Shown: positions 1 through 8,517 of the stretch, piece after piece
How the letters are laid out: each line of letters begins with the position of its first letter
Position numbering within the stretch: position 1 is the first letter of the stretch
Assembly: GCF_003545875.1 (NCBI RefSeq)
Contig: NZ_QHCS01000004.1
Span: 62,001-126,000, forward strand
DNA from: Leptospira stimsonii
GTDB taxonomy: Bacteria; Spirochaetota; Leptospiria; Leptospirales; Leptospiraceae
Direction of reading: 5' to 3'
Length of the DNA stretch: 64,000 nucleotides
Position numbers and translations under genes: made by a program
The notes under the pieces: model-generated
What the model saw: the letters and a program-made list of their open reading frames with translations, nothing else
Databases searched by the model: none
What the model was told of the DNA's origin: nothing

Positions 1-454
<454 letters not shown>

Positions 455-572
455 ACATTCTATCGTTTTGAAACAGATTTTACCGGGTTCTGACGTTAGA
501 TTCTAACTCGTTTCCGGTTCTAATCTTTCATAGAAGGGGGAGCTTTTCCAAACTGTGAACGCTTAGAATCGG

Positions 573-1688
573 ATGTCCTACAATTTTTTTGAACTTTCCC
601 CGGTTCCGGCCTGCATCTTAGAGCCATCCCTTTTGATCAAAAAGGCGAATTCCGCGTTTTGTAGAACCTCCGGTTTTTCCAAAGAAGAATTGGAAGATCG
701 TCAATATTGGGGTTCCATTTGCGACTTTAAGAATCAAATCCCGGATTTCTCGGATCCTTCCCTCTGGCCGGATCTCAAACTTTTAGAAAACAATCCAAAT
801 TATGAAATTGGAATTCTCGCGAAGGACGGTTCACAAAAGGAATATTCCGTTTCTTTTGCATTCGATCTAGAAGAACTTCAAATCTTCGCTTATCTGGAAC
901 CGTCTCATTCTTCTGTAGGATCTCTTTCTCAAGAGAATTCTTCTGAAACGTTCAGTACCGGTCTCGAAAAACCAAGTGATTCTTGGGTTCAAAGACAAAA
1001 ACTGGAAGCGATCGGAACTCTTTCCGCCGGAGTGGCGCACGAAATCAACAATCCTCTGATGGGCGTGATCAACTACGCAGAAATGGTCTTTAACGGAATC
1101 GAAACGGGAAACCCACTTCGAAAATACGCGGGAATCATCTTACAAGAAAGCAATCGAATTTCCGAAATCGTTCGAGACATGCTTACCTTCACACGTCTGG
1201 AAAAAGAAGAAGCGAAAATTCACGATCTCACTTCTATTTTCTGTTGTACCTTTGGACTTTTGAAGAATAGCTTTCGTAAGTCGGGAATCGCAACTTTAGT
1301 TCCCGATTTAGAAACGCCGGTCTACGCGGTTTGTTCCGCCGGACGGCTCAGACAAGTTTATCTCAATCTTCTAACCAACGCAAAAGACGCGATCGAAAGT
1401 AATCCGGATTCTTCTCGGGAAAAAATTCTCCGTGTCTCTTGGATCCCCATCGATAAAGGAAATAGAAAGTTTATACGAACGATCGTGGAGGATTCCGGGG
1501 TGGGAATACCGGAAGAAAACAGACATAAACTCTTCGATCCATTCTATACGACCAAAGAGATCGGAAAAGGAACTGGACTCGGTCTTACCGTTTCCTACAA
1601 CCTGGTTCGGGAAATGGGCGGAGAACTTTCCTTTGAATCCGAAAAGGGTTCGACTCGCTTTTACGTGGATCTTCCCGAATCTTTCTGA
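573..1688 (+). CDS. PAS-domain sensor histidine kinase
   Basis: A 371-residue cytoplasmic sensor kinase without membrane segments. Residues 5-110 resemble a PAS fold (ending in a KDGSQKEYSVSF strand), residues 110-135 are a Ser-rich linker, and the HisKA helix carries SAGVAHEINNPLMGV with the phosphorylatable His near 156. The HATPase domain follows, with N-box LTNAKDAI (about 268-275), G1 box DSGVGIPEENRHKLFDPFY and G2 box GKGTGLGLTV. This is the NtrB-like HEINNPL subclass, unlike the HHRVKNN kinases elsewhere in the window. No response regulator is adjacent. The next gene, 59 bases on, is a PAS-SpoIIE phosphatase, so the pair could feed a partner-switching pathway; that link is inference. 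Confidence 0.9.
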   Translation: MSYNFFELSPVPACILEPSLLIKKANSAFCRTSGFSKEELEDRQYWGSICDFKNQIPDFSDPSLWPDLKLLENNPNYEIGILAKDGSQKEYSVSFAFDLEELQIFAYLEPSHSSVGSLSQENSSETFSTGLEKPSDSWVQRQKLEAIGTLSAGVAHEINNPLMGVINYAEMVFNGIETGNPLRKYAGIILQESNRISEIVRDMLTFTRLEKEEAKIHDLTSIFCCTFGLLKNSFRKSGIATLVPDLETPVYAVCSAGRLRQVYLNLLTNAKDAIESNPDSSREKILRVSWIPIDKGNRKFIRTIVEDSGVGIPEENRHKLFDPFYTTKEIGKGTGLGLTVSYNLVREMGGELSFESEKGSTRFYVDLPESF

Positions 1689-1747
1689 AAGATTCTTGAC
1701 TTTACAAAAGGTGGACTCCATTCTTATAGACTCTCTTCCGACACGCT

Positions 1748-3007
1748 ATGACAGGTTCCACGAGTTTCGAACAGAAAAGTTACGACCCCGAGGAACGCTA
1801 TTCACTCTTATTTCATTCCGCGATCGACGCGATCGTTTCCTTAGACAAAGAGTTTCGTGTTTTTTTGATCAATCCTGCGGCGGAGGATATGTCCGGTTAT
1901 CTCGCTTCCGAATTGATGGGAAAGACGATCGAACATCAGTTTCCGCTTCGGATTCGAAATCGTTTTTATAGAATTCTCAAAAACGTCGCAAAACTTCCCG
2001 ACAAAAAAAGACGAAAGCCGTTCGGACCGATCCGACTGATACGAAAAGACAAATCGATTTTGATTTCGGAGGTTTCCGTTTCGGTCACGGGGCCGGAGGA
2101 TTCTTATCAATATCATATCATCATCCGTGATATATCAGAAAAACATAGAATTCTAATGGAACTGAAAAGAGCCAATCAAACTCTCAAAAGGATGGATCGA
2201 GAAAAAGAAGAATTACTCGAACGCCTCGAAGAAAAGGTGAGACAACGATCCAGACTGCTCGCTGGATATTATAAATCCATGAAGGAAGAACTCAGTCTCG
2301 CCAAACGACTTCAATCCGAAATTCTTTCCGATATTCCTTCGATTTCGGGTATCCAGGTTCATTCTGCGTATCTTCCTATGATGGAAGTGGGAGGAGACCT
2401 CTACGATCTTTTTGAAATCAAACCCGGCGTCCTACGCGTGTTCTTGGCGGACGCGACCGGTCACGGGATTCAAGCGGCTCTTCTTACGATGACTCTCAAG
2501 GGAATTTTGGAATCCTTAAAACAAAAAGATTCGGATCCAGGGACAATTCTCACCGAATTCAATTACGAATATTGTAAGAATTTCGGAAACATTGGAATGT
2601 TTTTTTCCTGCTTTCTCGCGGATATCGATACGAATCAAAAAAAGATCGTATATTCTTCCGGTGGACATCCGCCTCAATTCTTCCTTTCCGAGGATTTAGT
2701 TATGGGTTTGGATAGAACGGGTTCGCTTCTGGGTTTGGATCCAGCGAACTCATATGGAATTTTTTCCTTGAGTTATCAGGATGGGGACAGACTTTTTTTA
2801 CTCACGGACGGTATCTACGAAGAGTTCAACTCCGATAAACAACAGTTTGGCGAACTCGCGGTGCAGAGAATTCTTGCCGAAAAATTTAAGGAACCGATGG
2901 AAGAAACGATACCCGCGATTCTTCAAGCTCTGATGGATCACCTCGGAAGACAAAAAATTCAGGACGACATTACGGCGATTCTCATTTCTTTAGAATCCAA
3001 AACGTGA
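1748..3007 (+). CDS. PAS domain-containing SpoIIE/RsbU-type protein phosphatase
   Basis: A 419-residue protein with an N-terminal PAS domain (about 15-130, including FRVFLINPAAEDMSGY), a charged coiled coil (about 130-190) and a C-terminal PP2C-like SpoIIE domain (about 205-415). Metal-binding motifs are visible: GGDLYD at about 215 and DATGHG at about 235, and later LLTDGIYEEFN and QDDITAILI. Family members dephosphorylate anti-anti-sigma factors of the SpoIIAA/RsbV type, so the likely role is sensory control of a sigma-factor or STAS-domain switch. No anti-sigma or STAS gene lies nearby. It ends only 7 bases before pgsB, so co-transcription with the polymer genes is plausible. Confidence 0.9.
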   Translation: MTGSTSFEQKSYDPEERYSLLFHSAIDAIVSLDKEFRVFLINPAAEDMSGYLASELMGKTIEHQFPLRIRNRFYRILKNVAKLPDKKRRKPFGPIRLIRKDKSILISEVSVSVTGPEDSYQYHIIIRDISEKHRILMELKRANQTLKRMDREKEELLERLEEKVRQRSRLLAGYYKSMKEELSLAKRLQSEILSDIPSISGIQVHSAYLPMMEVGGDLYDLFEIKPGVLRVFLADATGHGIQAALLTMTLKGILESLKQKDSDPGTILTEFNYEYCKNFGNIGMFFSCFLADIDTNQKKIVYSSGGHPPQFFLSEDLVMGLDRTGSLLGLDPANSYGIFSLSYQDGDRLFLLTDGIYEEFNSDKQQFGELAVQRILAEKFKEPMEETIPAILQALMDHLGRQKIQDDITAILISLESKT

Positions 3008-3014
3008 CTCCCAC

Positions 3015-4190
3015 ATGATCCTTTCGATTTTGATTCTTTCCATTTTCTTTTCTCTTTTTGTTTTGTTCCTCGTTTTTGAAAAATGGAAACACAAGAACTC
3101 CTTGGATTCGATCCCGATCCGAATCCACGTCAACGGAACCAGGGGAAAGTCTTCCGTGACCCGTTTGATCCATTCTATTCTTTCGGAAGCGGGATGGAAC
3201 GTCTTCGCGAAGACGACCGGATCGGCGCCTAATCTTTTGTTTCCGGATCGGAGCGAAAAAAGAATTTTTCGGAATAAGGTTTCCATTTCCGAAGTGATCT
3301 CCTTTTTGAATTTTGTTTCGAAAAGAAAAGCGCAAGCTGTCGTCGTGGAATGTATGGCGGTGCAACCCCACTATCAGAAGGATTCGGAACGACTCCTTTT
3401 AAAGGCGACTCATACCGTGATCACGAACGTTCGACCCGATCACGGGGAATTCGCGAATTCAGAAACGATGGTTCTAAACGGATTTACTCGGACGATTCCG
3501 CAAAACGGGACCTTGGTCTACGGCCGTTCGCTGAAGGAAGTGGATTGGAAACGGTTTTCGCCGGACAAAAAAACGGTCATGGTAGCCGGCGTTCCTAAAA
3601 TTTCGGAAGATTCCATTCAAAAAATTGCAAATACGATGCGTTATGCGGAACATGTCGAAAACCTGGAAGTCGCAGTGACGGTCGCCGAGATTTTAGGTAT
3701 CGAAGAATCGGTGATTCTCCGCGGAATTTCAATGACTAACCCTGATCCGGGCGCACTTCGTTTGAAAGAATTTTCTCTCAAAGAGTCAAAACAACGGTTT
3801 GTGTTTGCGTTCGCCGCCAACGATATCCTTTCCTGGGAAAAAATTTTCAGATCGGTCCGTGATCGATTTCCTTCCGATACGCTCCATGTAGTTTTTAGTG
3901 CCAAAAAGGAACGACCGGTGAGAACCGTCGACTTTGCTCGTTTTTTTTCCGGTCTTCCGGATTTGGATACGATCTATTTTTTCGGACCCGGTTATCGGTT
4001 GTTTTCTTCCGCTTACAGTGGAGATGGAAAAATACAACGGAAAAAAATATCGGATAATATACAATGGAATTCGAATATTCAAAATTCGAGAATATGGATC
4101 GGAGCCGGTAATTTCGAGGGAGAAGGTCGGGTTTGGCTTGAAAATCAGTGTTCGCTCTTGGAAAGAGGAGTTGAAAATTGGAAGTTTTGA
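3015..4190 (+). CDS. pgsB: PgsB/CapB-like poly-gamma-glutamate synthase, Mur-ligase family
   Basis: A 391-residue protein starting with a hydrophobic anchor (1-20), followed by a Mur-ligase ATP-grasp core. The P-loop GTRGKSS lies at 41-47 in the context IHVNGTRGKSSVTRLI, which is characteristic of CapB/PgsB. VVECMAVQPHYQ and TNVRPDHGEFA near residues 115-145 match further conserved CapB segments. The family ligates glutamate through the gamma carboxyl group using ATP at the inner membrane face. It is followed by pgsC, whose TTG start lies inside the last codons of this gene, and then by a PgsW-like gene. No capA/pgsA-type gene lies in the window. Family assignment is strong; whether a real poly-gamma-glutamate is made is inference. 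Confidence 0.88.
   Translation: MILSILILSIFFSLFVLFLVFEKWKHKNSLDSIPIRIHVNGTRGKSSVTRLIHSILSEAGWNVFAKTTGSAPNLLFPDRSEKRIFRNKVSISEVISFLNFVSKRKAQAVVVECMAVQPHYQKDSERLLLKATHTVITNVRPDHGEFANSETMVLNGFTRTIPQNGTLVYGRSLKEVDWKRFSPDKKTVMVAGVPKISEDSIQKIANTMRYAEHVENLEVAVTVAEILGIEESVILRGISMTNPDPGALRLKEFSLKESKQRFVFAFAANDILSWEKIFRSVRDRFPSDTLHVVFSAKKERPVRTVDFARFFSGLPDLDTIYFFGPGYRLFSSAYSGDGKIQRKKISDNIQWNSNIQNSRIWIGAGNFEGEGRVWLENQCSLLERGVENWKF
4164..4170 (+). promoter_or_regulatory. ribosome binding site that fixes the TTG start of pgsC
   Basis: AGAGGAG lies 7 bases upstream of TTG at 4178, inside the 3' end of pgsB. There is no ATG or GTG at the N-terminal end of the PgsC-like frame, so this site supports a TTG start and translational coupling to pgsB. 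Confidence 0.7.
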
Positions 4191-4636
4191 CCCTTTCTAT
4201 CGGTCTTGGAATTCTTCTCGGTTTTTTTCTTTGGGAAAGGACCGGACTTTATCCGGGAGGATGGGTCGTTCCGGGTTACCTCGCACTTTCACTTTTACAA
4301 CCCTGGACGATATTCTTTCTTTTGCTGAGTAGTTTGCTCACGCTCGGCATCTATAAGATCGTCGAAACTTCCTTCTTATCTTTTGGACAAAGAAAGGTCG
4401 TGTTTTTTCTTTTGTTATCCATTCTCATTTCCTTGGGATTGCAGGAAATCGAAGGTCGGTTTTTCGGATCCATTCAAAATCTTGAATCTAGATGGATCGG
4501 GCATATCGTCCCGGGATTGATCGCTATTTCCGCGGAAAAACAGGGTCTCTTTCGTACGATTTCGGCGACGTTCCTATGCGGTTCTTTGGTGAGGCTCCTG
4601 CTTCTTTGTCTTTTGGGAGAATCGTTTCCTCCGTGA
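4178..4636 (+). CDS. pgsC: PgsC/CapC-like poly-gamma-glutamate biosynthesis membrane protein
   Basis: A 152-residue, strongly hydrophobic protein with four to five membrane segments. The N-terminal segment with TGLYPGGWVVPGYLAL near residues 22-37 matches the conserved CapC/PgsC signature. PgsC associates with PgsB in the membrane and is needed for ligase activity. Translation probably starts at TTG 4178, which has an AGAGGAG site 7 bases upstream and overlaps the end of pgsB by 13 bases. The stop overlaps the GTG of the next gene (GTGA). The length matches PgsC of other bacteria (about 150 residues). Regulation appears to be through translational coupling within the operon. Confidence 0.85.
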   Translation: MEVLTLSIGLGILLGFFLWERTGLYPGGWVVPGYLALSLLQPWTIFFLLLSSLLTLGIYKIVETSFLSFGQRKVVFFLLLSILISLGLQEIEGRFFGSIQNLESRWIGHIVPGLIAISAEKQGLFRTISATFLCGSLVRLLLLCLLGESFPP

Positions 4637-5733
4637 AAGTTTGGTTCCTACAAAGAAGGTCTTCGTTTTCGATCCTGATTCTTACGTTCGTTTCCCTTCT
4701 TTTTTTGGGGATTATAGAATTTTTTCCGGTTACGGAAACGGTCTCGGATTTTGAAATCAAACAGAAAGCGAGTGAGCACGCGTATCGTTGTTTTCAGAAA
4801 ATCAAGGCCTTACGAATCCAAAAAGGTTTGAACATAGACCAGAACTTGGATCCGTCCTTATCCGGTTTGATTGGAGTCGAACTTTCTTCGGTCACGAGTT
4901 CTTCCGGAAAACTGACCTCCAAACAAGCATCGGTTCATCCGGATTTTGCGATTTGGTTTGTGGACCAGTTCCTCCGAGCTGGATTAAAAAAAGACGATGA
5001 GATCTCCGCGGGCATTTCCGGATCCTTCCCTGCATTGAATATCGCATTCTACTCTGCGGCGGACGCGATGGGTTTAAGGGTAAACGTCATTGGAAGCGTT
5101 TCCTCATCGCAATACGGCGCCAATCTTCCCGAATTTCTTTGGCCGGAATGGGAGAATTTTTTATTTCAAGAAGGTTTGATCTTTCAAAGGGCGCAAGCGT
5201 ATTCAACGGGAGGCATCGACGATCAAGGAATCGGGATCGATACGTTCGGAGTAAAACAAATCCGCGATTCGATCAAAAAAAACGGGTATCGATATTTGTC
5301 CGTTTCTTCTTTCGAGGATTCTCTGATTCAAAGAATTCATATATACGAAAAATCGAATGTACGTCTCTACGTAAATGTCGGAGGGGGAACTATTTCGACT
5401 GGGACGAGTTTGGGTAAGAAGAAGATTCCGAGAGGACTCGTTTGGGAAATGGAAGAGTCTTCCGATTTGCCGGATTCGATTCTAAAATTCTATCTCGAAA
5501 AGAAAATCCCGATTCTTCATGTGATCGGAATCGAAACCATCTCCGAAGAATCCGGAATGGTCTACAAAAAAGACCAAATAGCAAAACCCGGAACTTCCAA
5601 TCTTCTGTACCATACGTCGAAAAATAGATGGTTGTCCGGAGTTTTCTTTTTACTTCTTGTTTTTATGATCCTGAAATTTTCTCCCTGGATCCCAAAAAAC
5701 GAGAAAGTGGAGGAGAATACGATTCATCTTTGA
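4633..5733 (+). CDS. pgsW: PgsW-like poly-gamma-glutamate system protein
   Basis: The frame is open from 4492, but the likely start is the GTG at 4633, which overlaps the pgsC stop as GTGA and gives 366 residues. An N-terminal membrane anchor (about 9-32) is followed by a large domain of about 300 residues expected outside the membrane, then a C-terminal membrane segment (about 335-352) and a short charged tail. The core contains DFEIKQKASEHAYRCFQKIK and a GISGSFPALNIAF segment. Placement after pgsB and pgsC, length and topology fit the poly-gamma-glutamate system protein family known from PGA loci lacking a classical capA. Its biochemical role is unknown. A terminal operon position is likely, because the next gene is convergent only 4 bases away. 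Confidence 0.7.
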   Translation: MKVWFLQRRSSFSILILTFVSLLFLGIIEFFPVTETVSDFEIKQKASEHAYRCFQKIKALRIQKGLNIDQNLDPSLSGLIGVELSSVTSSSGKLTSKQASVHPDFAIWFVDQFLRAGLKKDDEISAGISGSFPALNIAFYSAADAMGLRVNVIGSVSSSQYGANLPEFLWPEWENFLFQEGLIFQRAQAYSTGGIDDQGIGIDTFGVKQIRDSIKKNGYRYLSVSSFEDSLIQRIHIYEKSNVRLYVNVGGGTISTGTSLGKKKIPRGLVWEMEESSDLPDSILKFYLEKKIPILHVIGIETISEESGMVYKKDQIAKPGTSNLLYHTSKNRWLSGVFFLLLVFMILKFSPWIPKNEKVEENTIHL

Positions 5734-5737
5734 CTCG

Positions 5738-6730
5738 TTATTTTTTCGAAAAAAACCAAGCGATGGTTTCGTCTCGTTTGAGGTCCGGAAGAAGAATCGC
5801 TTCATAATGATTTTTATCCGGTAAGGTAAGAACGATTGCCTCCTTCCAGAATTTTTGAAAGATCCGAATCGCAGAATCCGGAAGTAGTTCGTCTCCTTTT
5901 TTAAAGTTCGGTTTCCCCGCCCGAACGATCAGTGTCGGCGCAGAAATTTGAGAGTAGGGCATGACCCGATTCTTTTTTAAGATTCGAATACTTCGGATCG
6001 GATTTTTTAGAAAGTTCGTAAGAATTTTTTGCGGATATCTCGCGCCTCCCATCTGCACCAATTCGGAATCGATGACTTCTTCCGGGATATTACATTGATA
6101 GAAAACGTCTTTTCCGTTTTGGATCGGCTTTAATTCGTATATTAGAAAATTCTCAACATCTTCGTTCCAAGAGCTCAGAATCGGAGATTGTTTCGCGAGA
6201 TTTAGATACTCCTCTTTGGAAGAAAAAGTTTTACCGAGTCTTTGTAAGGATTGTTGGATCATGAGTAGATTGGAAATTTTTCTCGGAATCGAAAGTTGTC
6301 CGCCACCGTCGATCAAACAGAGTTTCCCCGTTCGCGAAGGATACTTTTTTGCGAAGGCAAGCGAGATCCAACAACCGAGGGAATGCGCGAGTAGATTGGC
6401 CCGATCGATCTTTAGAAAATCGATGATTTTGAGAAGGTCTTCCGAGTGAAGATCATGAGAATACGTTCCGTTCGGTTTGGAGGATTCACCCCTTCCTCGA
6501 AGATCATACGTAATCACGGTTAATCCTTGTTTTACGAGATCTCTTGCGAGAGGAGCGAAGTTTTTGAGATTGCCGGTAAGGCCGTGGATACAAAGGACCG
6601 GAGACGGAGAATTTTTCGAAAGAGGATACGGACCGTAGACTTCCACGGCGATGACGAGAGAATCTCCGATCGGTATTTGTAATCGTTTTGAAATATTTTT
6701 CGGATCCGAAGGGAGAATTCGATTCTTCAT
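5738..6730 (-). CDS. alpha/beta-hydrolase fold protein
   Basis: The frame is open further upstream, but the supported start is the ATG at 6730, which overlaps the stop of the upstream gene (ATGA), giving 330 residues. The oxyanion-hole region VLCIHGLTGNLKNF (about 65), the DLRGRGES motif and the nucleophile elbow AHSLGC are visible, followed by an acid-bearing strand (SAPTLIVRAG) and a late DKNHYEA giving the catalytic His. There is no signal peptide, so it is probably cytoplasmic. The substrate cannot be told from the sequence; carboxylesterases, epoxide hydrolases and C-C hydrolases share this fold, but the Ser nucleophile excludes the Asp-type hydrolases. It is the last gene of a three-gene minus-strand operon. 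Confidence 0.8.
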   Translation of the reverse strand: MKNRILPSDPKNISKRLQIPIGDSLVIAVEVYGPYPLSKNSPSPVLCIHGLTGNLKNFAPLARDLVKQGLTVITYDLRGRGESSKPNGTYSHDLHSEDLLKIIDFLKIDRANLLAHSLGCWISLAFAKKYPSRTGKLCLIDGGGQLSIPRKISNLLMIQQSLQRLGKTFSSKEEYLNLAKQSPILSSWNEDVENFLIYELKPIQNGKDVFYQCNIPEEVIDSELVQMGGARYPQKILTNFLKNPIRSIRILKKNRVMPYSQISAPTLIVRAGKPNFKKGDELLPDSAIRIFQKFWKEAIVLTLPDKNHYEAILLPDLKRDETIAWFFSKK

Positions 6731-7035
6731 TCGTCCGATATTTTTGCCCCAAATCGTTCCATCAAGCTTCTTAATTCGGATTCTATCCCGTTTCGAAATG
6801 CAAGATGAGTGAAGGAGATTTTTTCTTTCAGTTTGACCGCTTCGTAACATCCGGTTTCCGATCTGCGTATCGAATACCAGATTTTAGATTCCCCGAAACC
6901 GGCGAAACGGATCGTAAGCTTTTGGTCCTCGAGAAGAAAACTAACGATGGATCCGAGTTCTTTTCCACTCAATGCCTTCTGCAATTTTTTGAGAAAGAGT
7001 TCGGGAGAATCTTCAGTCAAACGAATCGTCTTCAT
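6727..7035 (-). CDS. conserved-looking small protein of unknown function
   Basis: A 102-residue protein without signal peptide or membrane helix, and without a family I recognise. It starts at ATG 7035 behind a clear AGAGGAAAGA ribosome binding site, lies 14 bases after the DUF445 gene and overlaps the hydrolase gene by 4 bases. The sequence alternates charged helices (LFLKKLQKALSGKELGSIVS) with short strands (LTIRFAGFGESKIWYSI). The tight spacing on both sides supports it being a genuine coding gene, probably co-translated with the hydrolase. Confidence 0.7.
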   Translation of the reverse strand: MKTIRLTEDSPELFLKKLQKALSGKELGSIVSFLLEDQKLTIRFAGFGESKIWYSIRRSETGCYEAVKLKEKISFTHLAFRNGIESELRSLMERFGAKISDE

Positions 7036-7049
7036 TCTTTCCTCTTTTT

Positions 7050-8276
7050 TTACGAAACTGAGAGCATGTAAATGCCTTGAAAAAGACCCACGATCGCGCC
7101 TAACACCGAACCGATGAGAATCAATACGTATTCGTCTTCTTGAAATGCGGATCTTAGGATCGGTTCGAATTCCTCGGGAGGGAGATCTTTCATTCTTTTG
7201 AACATATTGTTTTCGATGGACATCGCCCTTCCCATATACGTTTCGAGTTTTGTGGAACTGTTCGCAAGGGAATCGGATACTTTTGCGATTACTTCCTTTT
7301 TAGAAGTTTCAAACTCCGAGTTTTCGTTGCTGGTTTCCTGATCCAAGGTTCCGTTGAGTTGAAGCCTTTGCGCCGCGGTTTCCGTTTCCGATTGAATCGT
7401 TTCCACGAGAGAACGTGCGGCACGTTTGTATAGGATTTCTTCTAAGACGTTTCTCGCGGTCAAAACTTGTGTCGCAAAGACGTTGGAATACTTTTTGGAA
7501 ACGTCTTCTTGACGTTTTAGAAAAAGACCCTGGTATCGGATCGGTCCGATTTTTTTTTCATACAAGGGACGAAAGATCATGGTGAGCGCTACCCAGTTTG
7601 TGATGTAACCAACGACGACGCCTTGGACGGGTAAGGTCCACCAATACGGAAAAAGATTCCAAGCAAGGGCTTGCAGAATTCCCATCGCACCACCGAGATA
7701 CCAGCCGCAGTGTTCTATAAATTTGAATTCCTTCGCGCCGACTTCCTGAAAGATGTCGACGATTCGTTTAACGTTTGGTCCGGTAAGTTTGCGAAGAACG
7801 AGTGACTTAAAGTTGAATACACTTGAGACGTTCTCCTTTACTTGGAGCATGATGTTCTTAACCGTGTGTTCGTTTTTTTTCTGAACTTCGGCTATGATTT
7901 TCGATTCTTCTTCTCCTTCCAATCGGGTCCGAAGCGCCGGGTTGATATGATGAATGATTTCTCGAGTGGCTTCAGGAATGAGTTGATCCAAAACCGGTTG
8001 AAATTCTTTCTCCAACTGATCCGGATCCACTTTGGAAAAAAAGTCCTCTACCTTGATCAAACGTTCCGTCATGATGTTTACCGATTTGAGGGCCAATTTC
8101 TGAGACTTTTTGGGGACGATTCCCTGCCAGCCGAGATAGGGAGGAATTCCTACAAATTCCAATGGATAGAAGGTCATCTTGAGCGCGACGACGTTCGTAA
8201 ACCAACCGACAAACCCGTAGGTAAGGGGCATCATCAGAATTCCGAGCAGTTCTTTGTTTTGGGCGAAAAATTCCAT
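7050..8276 (-). CDS. DUF445 family membrane protein
   Basis: A 408-residue protein when started at ATG 8276, which has AGGA seven bases upstream; an upstream in-frame TTG at 8309 is less likely. It begins with a membrane segment containing LLGILMMPLTYGFVGWFTNVVALKM and PLEFVGIPPYLGWQGIVP, the hallmark of DUF445 proteins. It carries a long amphipathic, coiled-coil-rich middle, a repeat of the same motif (VQGVVVGYITNWVALTMIFRPL and IGPIRYQGLFLKRQ, about residues 220-260) and a C-terminal glycine-rich membrane helix. The two copies of the NWVAL/FRPL motif indicate internal duplication. The molecular function of the family is not established. It heads the minus-strand operon with the two downstream genes. 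Confidence 0.85.
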   Translation of the reverse strand: MEFFAQNKELLGILMMPLTYGFVGWFTNVVALKMTFYPLEFVGIPPYLGWQGIVPKKSQKLALKSVNIMTERLIKVEDFFSKVDPDQLEKEFQPVLDQLIPEATREIIHHINPALRTRLEGEEESKIIAEVQKKNEHTVKNIMLQVKENVSSVFNFKSLVLRKLTGPNVKRIVDIFQEVGAKEFKFIEHCGWYLGGAMGILQALAWNLFPYWWTLPVQGVVVGYITNWVALTMIFRPLYEKKIGPIRYQGLFLKRQEDVSKKYSNVFATQVLTARNVLEEILYKRAARSLVETIQSETETAAQRLQLNGTLDQETSNENSEFETSKKEVIAKVSDSLANSSTKLETYMGRAMSIENNMFKRMKDLPPEEFEPILRSAFQEDEYVLILIGSVLGAIVGLFQGIYMLSVS

Positions 8277-8517
8277 AAAATTTCCTGTAGCAATCGCTAT
8301 ACTTTTCAACTTCTTGCAAGTTCGATTCGAAGATCTGGAAGGGCAAATCCTTTTTTCTAACGATTAGAATAAAATCCCCCGAAAATCGTCCGTTTTAGAA
8401 CAGAAAATTCTTCGTCCAAAAAGGAGGATAGATGCGTTTCGTCTTCCTTCCGAATTTGCGATTCGAATTTTCAATTGTAGAATTATAGAAAGCAAAGCGC
8501 CTAAGAGATTCCGCCCA

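Noticed and set aside
1432..1971. 179-codon plus-strand frame across the kinase/phosphatase junction
   Set aside because: It is out of frame with two clear genes and has no domain; a frame shadow.
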